Shown here: positions 13,108 to 24,668 of the stretch, in pieces | How positions within the stretch are numbered: the first letter of the stretch is position 1 | Layout: each line of letters starts with the position of its first letter | From: Diprion similis | Taxonomy: Eukaryota > Arthropoda > Insecta > Hymenoptera > Diprionidae | Direction: 5' to 3' | NCBI RefSeq assembly: GCF_021155765.1 | Contig: NC_060116.1 | Span: 6,200,001 to 6,264,000, forward strand | DNA length: 64,000 bases | Notes under the pieces: model-generated | The model's database searches: none | What the model was told of the DNA's origin: nothing | Seen by the model: only the letters and a program-made list of their open reading frames with translations | Translations under genes and position numbers: made by a program

Positions 13108-14570
13108 AATTAATATTTCCTAAACAATAAACATTAATACAATTCAAATTTATCACAAGTACTAAATACTGTGATAAATTGATGCACTCTGAGAGCAACT
13201 CGCTGATTAGACTAAGTTTTCTGAATTGGAAGATACAACAGGATCACGTGACTGTGAAATTCACAAAAAAGAAGGAATCCTCACAAACAAAATAGAGTGT
13301 ACAAATGGCAAGAAAACAATAATTGTTCACAAGTTCGAGTAAGAATTGACGTTAAGCTTGAGGTTAGGTTCGCATATCTTATCTGTATTGCAATAAAAAG
13401 ACATGAACAGTAGTCACCTGTAACTTCTGGGTTCAAATTTTCTGCGCTCGTCTTCAGAGGGTTTCCTGGATTGACAATCTGATGGTCAAGTCTTGTTATA
13501 AATTGAAATTCGGCGAAACATCACTCGTATTCGTACAAACACGTGGTAATTTTAACTACGGTAGTGAGCATGCTGGGTCGTTTCAAACGTGTGAACATCT
13601 GTTTCGCATGTGTGCGCTAGTACTGGGTTAGGAATTAAGCGGGCAACCGTAAACTTTATTTCGAGATTTATTTATCAGATTACGTAGAGAATTTCGCGAC
13701 ATTCGTTTTCATTCGCATGAACGCTGGATAGAGTTTTGTCAGAGGCCTTTTAATGCATTAAAAAACAGCCCGTGTATCGAACGCAGGTTACAGTTTGCTC
13801 TCATTCGTATATTATCATGGTTTGCTGTCGGTTTTCCTTACTCCCCGCATCACCGCAGGTCACAGGTTGACTCGAGGCATCGGGTATAAGCGGGAATGAG
13901 GAAAGAAAGAGAAAAAAAAAAGAGTAAGATAGAAAAAAAGGAATTTAAAAAGAGAACGGATATGGCTTTTAAACGCCATGTTTTTTAAAGCACATAAATA
14001 TTTATCTCCAATCGTACAGCAACTTCTCGCTACAGATCCCAAGAGTGAAACGGTTATTGGTATATCGAATTTGAGGTGGCTAGGCGGTGAGCTTCTGCCC
14101 TCGACCAAAAGAAGTACACACATCGAGATGCAGGAATAAGTATAATGTCTTGAGAAGAGCGGCGTTCAAATAAAGGTGTTTTTGAGAAGGAATGAAGGAA
14201 TGAAGGAATGCGCGTCGCAGCGACATCTACAAATGGCAGCCAAGACCCAAGACACCAGAAGTTTACGCACACACATACCACACATACACAACGCAACAAT
14301 GGCGACTTGAAGTGCTGGCGTGCGTTCTCGCGAGAAACCTTTTCACTAAATACCGATTCCGTGTTGATTATTTCGATGAGAAGAAGTGAACGTGGAGTAT
14401 TTTATGGTTCGAACGAATATGTGATTGCATAAATGCCACATTGGAAGGTGGTGTTTGAGTATATTTTATAAGGCTGGTGGGATAGCACGATACAATTCAC
14501 TTTGTGGTTCCTTCCCCAAAAAATAGACAAATGATGTACACTGACGTTACATGCTGATTATAATGTTATG
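13108..14570. promoter_or_regulatory. Shared upstream region of NOL6 (-) and pygopus (+), with possible pygo 5' exon
   Basis: NOL6 and pygopus diverge from here. There is no convincing coding sequence. A strong donor (GTAAGT at 14571) ends a moderately GC-richer stretch at about 14200-14570. Plus-strand acceptors just upstream of the pygo start ('GCACAG' near 15799, 'GTGCAG' near 15822) suggest that this is a non-coding first exon of pygo. A short (GGAATGAA)n repeat lies at about 14189-14209. This is inference from splice signals only. Confidence 0.4.
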
Positions 14571-15857
14571 GTAAGTCGTATCATCGAGTTTTATTTTTTA
14601 CTCTCATTTCATTGTCGCCAAAAATGAATCCAAAGAATTGATAATTTATTCATCAGCGGTATAAAAATGTGTAGGTTAGGTTGGCTGGTACCAGAGAATA
14701 ATTCTGCTTATTGGATCCAATTTCGTTTCTTCGGTCACAACCGGACTCCATTTATTTGGAAAATCATTTTTAGAAACATGTCCTCCTCAAATTTTTACCA
14801 TTTCTTTCAAGGAATCAAATCTTTGATATTACAGATACGAGTTCAATGATATACTTATTTGTGGAGGCTTATTATCAGGATGATGCTAAATATTTTTGTT
14901 CATTTCTATATACTTTGAAAAAACTCATATTTTTTAATTGTGTTTTGTTATATATTCTCGTCTTTTAACAATAATTTCTTCAATGTGATTTTTTACTACA
15001 TTTACACCTCCGAGCTAATAATAGAACGCATTCTCAAAATCATAACTTTTCACCAGATCTTGCTGAGACATTTGACATACATGAGAGATTTAATAAAAAT
15101 TTCTTTTCGTTTTTTTATATCGGTTATCCTGAAAGTTGTTGAGATCACCATACTGCTGTTATAACACTGTTGACGATATGTTTACCTGTCGAAAAATTAT
15201 TGGTCTTCAAGATAGCATCGCTCGCTAACACAGATTATGTACCATTTATTTAATTCAAGTACATAATACAATTGAAATGATAATATAAATTATATCAAAT
15301 GGTTAATTTATTCATAAATTGCATCCTCAAATACTTAGCACGACGTGCGGATGAGGACAAATTTTTTTTCATTACTGACAAGCTGATTTCCTTAATCGCA
15401 TTTTATTTTTAATTTTTTGTTTTGTAAACATTGATATACAAGTTTCTCATGCTTGGTGTAGCTCAAGAAAACAAGGCCTTGCCAAGAACTTTCTACTAAA
15501 GTAAATATTACATGAGCATCGAGTTGTACAACTGACTATATGATTCTAGATCTAATGAATATGGTATTTTGTGATGTTTATTTTGTCGTTTTTTCCCTAA
15601 ATATAAATAAAAGTAAGAAGTTTAAATGGGATTTCCAAAGATGCTACATTTTAATCAAATTTGGAGCTATGTCAATGGAATAATTGAATTTTCTAACATT
15701 AGCTGCGAACGGTGAATCCACATAATTTATTTCAATGGCTCGATATTTTAATATCTGTATTTTTTCTGTTCTTAGCAAAACTGAAAGCACAGACCAATAT
15801 AAAAAGGTATAGTGCAGAGCATAAGGCATGGTAAAATAAGGGAAGCGAACGAAGGAG
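14571..15857 (+). other. Probable 5' UTR intron of pygopus; no gene seen
   Basis: AT-rich sequence with stops in all frames and no recognisable domains. It is bounded by the donor at 14571 and by candidate acceptors shortly before the pygopus ATG. Confidence 0.35.
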
Positions 15858-18621
15858 ATGAGCCATAATATCACAGACATGCCACCCTATGCAAGGATGC
15901 CACTGGGGGGGATGGGGATGGGGGTTGGGCTCGGGAACAACGCCCCCCATCCTGAACCCCCTCCTCATCCCCACCCGCCACCCCCTCCGCCGTCTGGAGG
16001 AAACCCCAAGAAGAAGCGGCGGACCAATGCCAACGTTTCTCAACCTCCGCCACAGCCACCCCCCAGCGTACAGGTTCGTTGAAAAATATCTTTCAATGCT
16101 TTTGTTGCACTTAGTTCGAAACTGCATCTGAAACTACTCGTCTTCGAAGTATTTATGAAAATAATAAACAAAAAAGTCATAAAGATTGTTCGTTAATATT
16201 ACTATTGAATTGAGTGAATTCCATCCAAACTGTGCAGTGTCCCCAGACATTCTGGTAATATTGTTGAATTATATTCAGGGAATTTATCTAATTTTCACTT
16301 CACCATCGTTATATTTTGATTTCTTCATTTTTTTATTAGCAGTCTCTGATTTTGTATGCCTGCATATCAACATCTTTTTTTGTATTACTGATAACATGCG
16401 ATATTTATGAATTCATATCACTTCATAATAAAACGTGAACAAGTATTCATGAAACCAACGTGCAATACAAAGCAATATTCTACTATAGATAACTCTGGTC
16501 TTAGTTAAAACACGTTTAACTCAAGAAGAAGTATTACTATGAACCCGTTAGAACTTATGTTGAAAATTCTTTCCAATTTCAACCATTAAAAGCATTTACT
16601 TTATGAAAATATCTCATAAAACTCCCAAGAATCAAGCTCTTAGCGTTGACGTAACAAAGTATTTTCAGCACAAATTGCTATTATGCACTTAAAAAATTGT
16701 TCAAAATGTACTAAACTTTGGGAGTAAAATATTTCTATTGGCTTCGAAAAGGTGGTTTTCATTTGTTTGTTTTCTTACGCTGACGTTACCAACCTTGTGA
16801 AAATCCAAGTCTTTAGATTCGAAAGTGAATCTAGACAAATCCTGAAATCTTGAGGATAATATCATGAAACTGTATAATTTTAAAAGTTAATGCATCATTT
16901 TATTATATCCTTATTACAGGATCTCCTACCACCACCTTTAACCGGATACGGTGATACAATAGTCGCAAGTAATCCATTCGACGATACACCGCCACCGAGC
17001 ACACCTAGTGCGATGATGCATGGGGGTCCACCTCACATGCATCCTCATCACCCGCATCACATGGGTGGACCACCGATGAGAGGGATGAGTCCTTTAGCTT
17101 CAATGGGGGGTATGAGCCCCATGATGCAACACAACATGGGCGGAATGAGCCCGATGGGCAATTCCCCGATGGGTAATCATATGAACCATATGGGAGGAAT
17201 GTCGCCGATGAACCATGCTCCAATGGGCGGTATGAGCCCCATGAATAACATGGGACCAGGCCCAATGAACAGCATGAACAATCACATGAATATTGCTCAC
17301 ATGGGAAATTCCCAACTTAGCGGTCCGCCAATGGGGAGTCCTATGAACAGTATGAACAGTGGGCCGATGGGAAGTCCCATGAACAATATGGGGCATAGTA
17401 TGGGTAGCCCTATGGGCGGCCCTCTTGGATCTCCAATGAACAACATGGGAGGGCCGAACCACATGTCAAACGGGCCGATGAATATGAATAATATGAACAG
17501 TCATTTGCCGCCTAATAGCCCGTTGAACAGACCTCCTATGAATAACGTCAACAGTCCACTAGGACATAACGGACCTCAGTCACATCCACAGCACATGGGC
17601 GCGAATCCCAATAATTTGGGAAGGCCAATGAACGGACCCATCAATACAATGGGATCAATGGGTCCTAACAACATGAATATGGCCGGTCCTAATCAAATGA
17701 ATAACATGAACATGGGGGGACCGCAGATGAACAACATGTCCAATATGAATATGAGCCATCATAACCAAATGGGGCACATGGGTGGACCAATGGGACCTAT
17801 GGGAGGAAATATGGGTGGTGGGCCACCCATGGGACATCCCATGAGTATGGCTGGGCCCATGCCTCCTCATGGATTCCAAGGACCTCCAGGGATGGGCACA
17901 AAGCCTATGCCTGTTTCTGCGGGAAAGGTAAACGTGGAAAAATTCAGTTGTCTGGGTCTATTATTTAAACAGAGATAAACTGGTTTTTAGACGTCGGAAC
18001 TTACAACATCAAATTATCAAATCACCTTGCTATTGTGCTGAAACAATAATTGTCAGAATATTTAGTTATATTTGTTTTTAATAACATTATTTGTTTTTGG
18101 TATGTAGATTTACCCAGCCGACCAACCAATGGTGTTCAATCCACAAAATCCAAATGCACCTCCTATATACCCGTGCGGAGTTTGCCATAAAGAAGTACAC
18201 GACAACGATCAAGCTATCCCTTGTGAATCTGGATGTAATTTCTGGTTCCATAGGTAAGTTTTGATGATTACCCTTCATGAAAAACTGTCTCACGATCTAG
18301 ATAAGTTTTTATACTTTATTACTTAAAAGATTTGTGTACTTTAATTGGTAAATGTAGGAATAAAAGTAAGGGCAACAGGATGAATAAAACTTGACTACAT
18401 GTGTTGTTTAAATTGAAAAAAAAATCAGGATTTCATCAATGATTAGCAAACAAGAGTGAACTGTTTTAAAATATAACTTTTTTAAAAAAAAATATTGCAG
18501 AGGTTGCACGGGTCTCTCAGAAGCAGCATATCAGTTGCTAACAGCAGAAGTTTACGCAGAGTGGGTTTGCGACAAGTGCTTACACACGAAAAATATACCT
18601 CTCGTCAAAATCAAGCCATAA
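15858..18621 (+). CDS. pygo: Pygopus, PHD-finger Wnt/beta-catenin co-activator
   Basis: Predicted exons: 15858-16073, 16920-17927, 18108-18253 and 18501-18621, phase-consistent, 496 aa. Residues about 50-96 form the N-terminal homology domain: a basic nuclear signal 'PKKKRR' and, in exon 2, 'GYGDTIVASNPFDD' with the NPF tripeptide needed for transactivation in flies. Residues about 100-400 are an extreme low-complexity region of Met, Gly, Asn, Pro, Ser and His. The C-terminal PHD finger spans the last two exons with all eight zinc ligands visible: C..C in 'PCGVC', two Cys in 'PCESGC', His in 'FWFHR', then 'GCTGL' and 'WVCDKC'. This domain binds the BCL9/Legless HD1 region and H3K4me-modified tails. 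The protein is shorter than Drosophila Pygo (815 aa), mainly in the linker. Start ATG chosen because the first exon begins with a pygo-like 'MSHN' and runs open into the nuclear signal. Confidence 0.96.
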
Positions 18622-21600
18622 CACCTCCTCCCCAATTGCATACAGAACACTTTGTTAATGTTTACACCCTGCCACCCTGTTTGTTAATAACTTTCTAGCT
18701 TTAACTTGTTGAGAAATTAGATTATCATTGTGAATCGAGTTCGTGATATACGTGAAATAGCGGCTTGTTTAAAAGTTTCGATACTACTGAGTGTTGAGTC
18801 GGTGAAAAAGTGAAAGATAACTTGTTCAGAAATTAGTTAATTAAAATATAAAGATATAATGTATGTCATCAGTGAACAAGTCTACATTGGACTGCATAAA
18901 GACTACCCCCGAAGAGTCAGTTTATCTATGAAAGTTTAATCAGTGGAAAGTGGAAAGAAGTGTTAAAAATGGAAATAAAAATGAAAAATATAAAAATTAG
19001 TCTATTATTTGTGAAAAGTGAACAATAGCGCGCGTGACACGTGATATTTTTTATTTTACCTTTTTTTCTGCCAGTCTTTACTTCAAAAAGGCGAAAGAGA
19101 AAAAAAATGTTTTTTTTTTTGTTTTTAATACGGCAGATGTACACTAATTTGGGGACGAAATCTTTGACCCTCTAGAAACCCGATGGAACTTTATTGCTAG
19201 ATGCGTAAAAAATAAAATTAGATAATAAGAGAATAAAAATAAAAAAGAAACAAACGAAAAAAAATGGATTAATGAAATGGTAAATGTATGAAAATGTATG
19301 AATGGTTGTTTGGAATGTATGTCTGTGAGGCGTGATCTTTGCTTCCTACTTTATTGGATGTGCTATAGACAAATTATTGCCTAAAATCATCATATTAATC
19401 ACTGAGATTCGCATCAAATATCGTTGGCTTTGCTCGTCAAATTTTGTTGTTGTATAATCTAACTTTGTAAAAAAAAAATTTGCACATACAACAACCATCC
19501 GTACATAAGTTCTGTGAAAATTGGAATATATCAAATGTACAGCGATTTCTATTATTTGGTTTATTTATTTTTTTTTTTCTCCATTTTATTTCTGTAATGA
19601 TACTACCGAAAAGTGAAAATATTGGAAAAATAAATTTTTGCAAACTTAGTATTTTGCAATAAATAAATTTAAAAAAATATGTTAAAACTAAAAATACTTT
19701 ACCATGAAGCTCTTGCCACACAACAAAAATGATTTTATAGAGTCATAACTTTAAACATATGTAGGTATATTTATTTTATATCTAAAACGCAATCTAAATA
19801 ATATTGGTAGATTTATGTCTTTTATGATAAACTGACTAACGATAGAAACCTGAATTTTAGTTCTTCGTAAGAATTGGCAAGAATATAAGTCAAGAAGTTA
19901 TGCATGGTTGTTGTGTTTGCTCAGTATTTAGGGCTCTTTCACACTGGTGTAATAAATAAATACAAATGACGACTGAGTATTACTTGATTTGCTTAAGAAG
20001 AAAATTAATATTCCGTCGGCAGCTAATATGAAATTAATTTGTCCACAGATTGTATAAATTTATATTATATGTGTATATATAGATATATGTATATACATAT
20101 ATTTATGTACATATATATATGTATATATATAACATAGCCATTTATCGTTTTAACATTAAGGACCTATTTTACATGCATATTTCAATTAATCTTAATTGCG
20201 TACCACAGAATCCTATATTGCATAATGCTCATACTAGTTTTACAACGAATAGAATATTGTTGCTAAACACACTTTTGTCTCTGGTGGTTTATTCTCAATT
20301 CATCTAACGGAAAATTTAAGGCACTTCGACATAATTCTCATGTTAGTCCCTTCAGGCAATATACTTGTATGAACTAAAATATTGAATTCTTTTTATGGGA
20401 ATACTGTTAGACGGCGCAGTCAAATGTCGACGCAATTTTTTTCTAATTCAATTCGTCTTCAATGATTTACTATAAATCGATATTTGGTCTGGAATACTGA
20501 CTTGTCATTAGCAGAATTAATTTGATAAATTCAAAATTACGAAAGGTCGCGAAATACTTTATTGACCATGTTTCAATACGTTTTTATTGTTTAGAATCCG
20601 ATAACCCAGTCCTCGTTATAAACCTATTTGTATATGAATTATATGCGTTAACTTATTACCGATAGACATGTTTGAAGTATTGATTGGAAAGAAATAAGGC
20701 ATACAGATACCGTCAACTTTTGCATCTCATTCGCTAATTTGAGTGGTAATTTCTTGATAAAGTGTACAATCAATTCAGCAAATGAGAAAAAAAGGCACCA
20801 TGAAATGATAATTGGTTATCTTATTAGTTTCAAATGTTTTTATACTCCACGACTTGTCAAACTATAATTTAATTAGAAAACGACGGATATTACTTAGATG
20901 GTAAATTTATACGATTGCAAGGTTTTCAAGTTTGACGTACTTTCAATCAAATTGATAACTAAATCATTATTTCAAAAGATGTAGTTGATTAAAAAAAAAT
21001 ATCATGTATATTTATTTTCGTCACAGCATTTTGCAATTTCTAACTGTGATTGTGTGACTTTGAATGTCGTCAGTGTGCCATGCGCACCCTGCGTACCATG
21101 CATTCATTAAATTTCATTTTATACAGATAAAAACCAAAGCAACAATCCCAGTGTTTAGATGCTAATCCATTTTGAAAGGGCATTCTATCGTTTTTAAGTT
21201 TCACATAATGCATACAATTTCCGAAAGCGTGAAGATCATCATTCACTACATATTGTAAATAATCTTACGATTTTGCTATTGAACTTGATAGGATTGGAGT
21301 CAGGCAATGCACGGTTGAGAAAGCAGTATATTAAAAACCAGTGCAACAGTTGTGTTTGTATGAGACGTGTACATAGATTAATTCAATTTTTGACATAGCG
21401 TGAATGATCAGGTGTATTGTTGAGTAAGTTTTAAACATTGTAAAGCATTATATAATCTTTGAATATTCATTTATGCTCTAAATAAGAATACTTTTTTTTT
21501 TTATCAAACCAAACACTAAAACTACATGTACGTATTTTTTATGCCACCTGTTTCTACACAAATCTAAGGTAATATATCTGTTTGCGAGAGACTGAAATAT

Positions 21601-23559
21601 ATTGTAATCGTCGAATCAAATTTGTACCGCTTCAGGATTCTGAAATTCATCTTACATTAGTCTTAATTAGAAGAGAGAAGATCTGATGTTGCGTGATAAA
21701 ATAATTTGGCAAAAGGAATTGCGGTGTATTTGAAATGTGAGACGACGAATGCTTTTTACACGACTCCTATTTACCTACGGAATTACTTAATTTATTTTCC
21801 CTACTTTAGTTTATCTGATGTTGCTCAAAATCAATAGTTTCTTTCCTATGTATAATGAAAATCATGTTTCAATCCTTTTTCATTGGGGAAATCAATGTGC
21901 TCAATGACATTAAGGTTTTAGTGTATCGAAAACATCTTACTTACGTGGAAGCAGATAAAACTATTTGTCGACAAAATTTTAATCATCAAACACCATTCTT
22001 AATTGGAGCATAAATATATAATAGACACCACCATGGCCAAATACTGAACCGCAATGGAAATTTACAATGGAAATTTTATACCTCAATATTTTTACCAAAT
22101 AATAGTATAATCGAATATCTTAACTATTAAGAAGATGTCTTTAATAATTGTTGTTTAAACTTAATCATCAATAGGACGTAACGCATTTGCAAATCTTGAA
22201 CTGACGCTGTAAATTCTAATGTTTTCTTTTCTAAAAATTTACGACTTCACAACATCTAAATACTGAACTAAGATTTCTAGGGCCATGAGTTGAATAGAAA
22301 ATCTTTCGTAACACTTTTTGTCATAATTCGACAGAATTTTCGTTAAATATGCGAATAGGCATAATTTGTGATGCACTGACAATGAGATTCAGTTCGACGA
22401 ATTGATCGCTCGTTACCAGGTGAAAATATGGCTGAGTTTCAAGATTGTTAAGTGATTTATGTTTCTATTTTTAAAATTGCCGAACATGAATACGGTAAAA
22501 CAGTTAATTTTCAAGTCTTAGCTTTCATTTTCAATTACTGTTATTTCTATGAAAAGAAATATTCTAAGTTGTAAATTTGTCATAGCGTTTCACATTTGGT
22601 TGTTTTGATAATAAATCCCTAAAAGAAAGAAGCGATGAAAAAAAACAAAAAAAAAAAAACGAACGAATGGAATGTTTATACATACCTTCGGTTGAACATT
22701 CAGACACCGACTAACCATTTTGAATAATGAAAATTCACCAAGTGAAGAAAACCTGATCACAATTCAAAAAATTGTGGGATCTTATCAGAGGAACGCCCAC
22801 CTCACCATCAGCTAAGCTCTATCTTTAATAATAATAATAATTAGAATGAAGAAAACGACAAAAAATTAAGCAAGGACATAAAAATAAAGTAAAAACCACC
22901 TCGACACGCAACAAATTGTTCATAGTTTATTTTTTATCATGTGAATAAAAATATATATATCAGCAATAAAAATTGTTATACATTATAGATCGCGTGTCTT
23001 TAATCAAAATATTTATAGAAGGTTTCCTCAATCAGACGTACTCCATTACGTCCCAAAAATTCAACATACTATTTTTTAACAACTAAATACCAGGATAATT
23101 AGATATTTCAGGTAAGGTAAAACAGTAAGATCTTTATACTTGAAACAATAATTTAAAAAATAACTAGTTCACTTCTTACGTTTGAATGCCTGTGTATATT
23201 TTTTTTTTTATTAATAAGAGACTTTAGAATACATACTGCTGTAAAGCGGCAGGTCCGATACAATATATCACAACATCGTGCAGACATTCCATGAATTCTT
23301 CATTGATATCCGGGAAAATAGTCGAATCGCCTCATTCTTTTGGCTTATCGGTTAAAACCATTCGTCGATTCTTCAAAAGACATCAACACAATAAACATAT
23401 TTTCGTGAGCCCTGTCACTGCAATAATATGCGTATAATAAATGTTCATTTATAAGTTAGCCAAGTCTCGGACATCTATCCGCTGGTCTTATGCAGTAATT
23501 ATTATTTACCGGTTTGCCCGGATATTTTCTACATTCATTCAATCAACGAAGCTCTACGT
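18622..23559 (+). other. Long AT-rich region: pygopus 3' UTR and intergenic
   Basis: Almost 5 kb with no supported coding sequence. AATAAA-type hexamers are numerous, so the real pygo polyadenylation site cannot be chosen. A TA/TG-rich microsatellite with palindromic character lies at about 20055-20132. Homopolymer A tracts lie near 22640-22660. The first part is presumably pygo 3' UTR. The last part lies downstream of the TTLL gene, which comes from the opposite strand. Confidence 0.5.
20055..20132. repeat. TA/TG-rich microsatellite
   Basis: A run of alternating TATATG/TATATA-type units, seen directly. It is self-complementary and could form a hairpin. Confidence 0.8.
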
Positions 23560-23775
23560 TTATACGTTGGAAGGATTTGATGTCTCTCTTTTCTCCAAAG
23601 CATGGAGTCGCAGGGCGTTTGACAGTGTTCTAGCCACATGAGTCTTTGTCATTCTCGCGTCTCGTTCATTTGCATTCAACTCTTCGATCCAAAGTTTTTC
23701 CGGGATATCCGGTCTCGCGTAGACCGGTGCCTCGTTGCACATTATTTTTAAACCTGTGCATACACGGCGGTTACA
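23560..23775 (-). CDS. Possible last exon of the TTLL6-like gene
   Basis: An open stretch of 72 codons ending in TAA, distinctly less AT-rich than its surroundings. It encodes an amphipathic charged sequence ('PEKLWIEELNANERDARM', 'NALRLHALEKRE'). An acceptor-like 'GACTGTAAG' at 23776 puts it in phase 0, matching the phase-0 strong donor (GTGAGT) that ends the last secure TTLL exon at 24678. If joined, the TTLL protein would be about 840 aa. The acceptor has a poor pyrimidine tract, and TTLL C-terminal tails are not conserved, so the join is uncertain. Confidence 0.4.
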   Translation of the reverse strand, partial: CNRRVCTGLKIMCNEAPVYARPDIPEKLWIEELNANERDARMTKTHVARTLSNALRLHALEKRETSNPSNV

Positions 23776-24668
23776 CTTACAGTCAATTTTCCATTCTTAA
23801 TCATTAATTATTGCCATTGTTTTATAAGTCTAAGTCGTTAAGTCTCGACGCGAAAAGTACTCGAGTACATACATGCGAACTTGTCATTTGGAGTTACAAA
23901 AATTAATTCTAACTCACATTTATCCCCATTTTTGTATCCGTTTGCAGAACCTGCTAACCGATACTGGATAAATAAAAACGACGTCTGGTTAATATTCGTT
24001 AAATTTGATTTAAGCACCAAGTTTTTTTTTTATTGGAAATCAAGTGAATTGTATTTTTACTGTAATTAGAATTATAACGCGTGAAACGTACCGAAAATTT
24101 TACTTGCAATTTGACTACCCATTATACATGCGTTCAAGCAATGATATTGATAATTCATCTTCATCTAGTTAAATATTCAAAATTAACGATCGAACAAACT
24201 TTGACTATCCTAAACTCGGCACGACTGTGGCTGGTTTAAATAATATTAACTTCACCTTTAAAATTATCCGAGATATTTCCAAGAGGTGTATACGGTGTAT
24301 CGGTAATCCAAGATACAACTTATTGTTTACATACATAATATCTTCTGTCGTACCATTTGAAAATTTTGTCTTATTCACGAATACGGGTACGGTAGGAATA
24401 ACAAACAATCTTGCCATTTACGTCACTACAGACTTTTTCGAGCCCTTTACTACCTATCGCCAATATACATAATACAGAAATTTGAATATTAATCGTGGAT
24501 AATATATATATAACCATACGGTGTAATGCGTGCCAGATTGCAAGCAGGAGTGAAATAATTATAAAACTTAAATTTATAGCCAGGAATAATTACATTGAAA
24601 AGAAAATTAACAAGCCGTATCTAGTGTTTCGCGGAAAACTGTGAATTACGGAAAATGTTGCGTAAACT

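Noticed and set aside
17005-17462. Minus-strand frames antisense to the pygo repeat region
   Set aside because: Shadows of the ATG-GG-type repeats on the other strand (His/Ser/Val-rich translations).
24205-24417. Possible extra TTLL exon between 24.2 and 24.4 kb
   Set aside because: Very AT-rich, Ile/Leu-biased translation with a weak acceptor. It can be fitted in phase, but nothing supports it beyond that.
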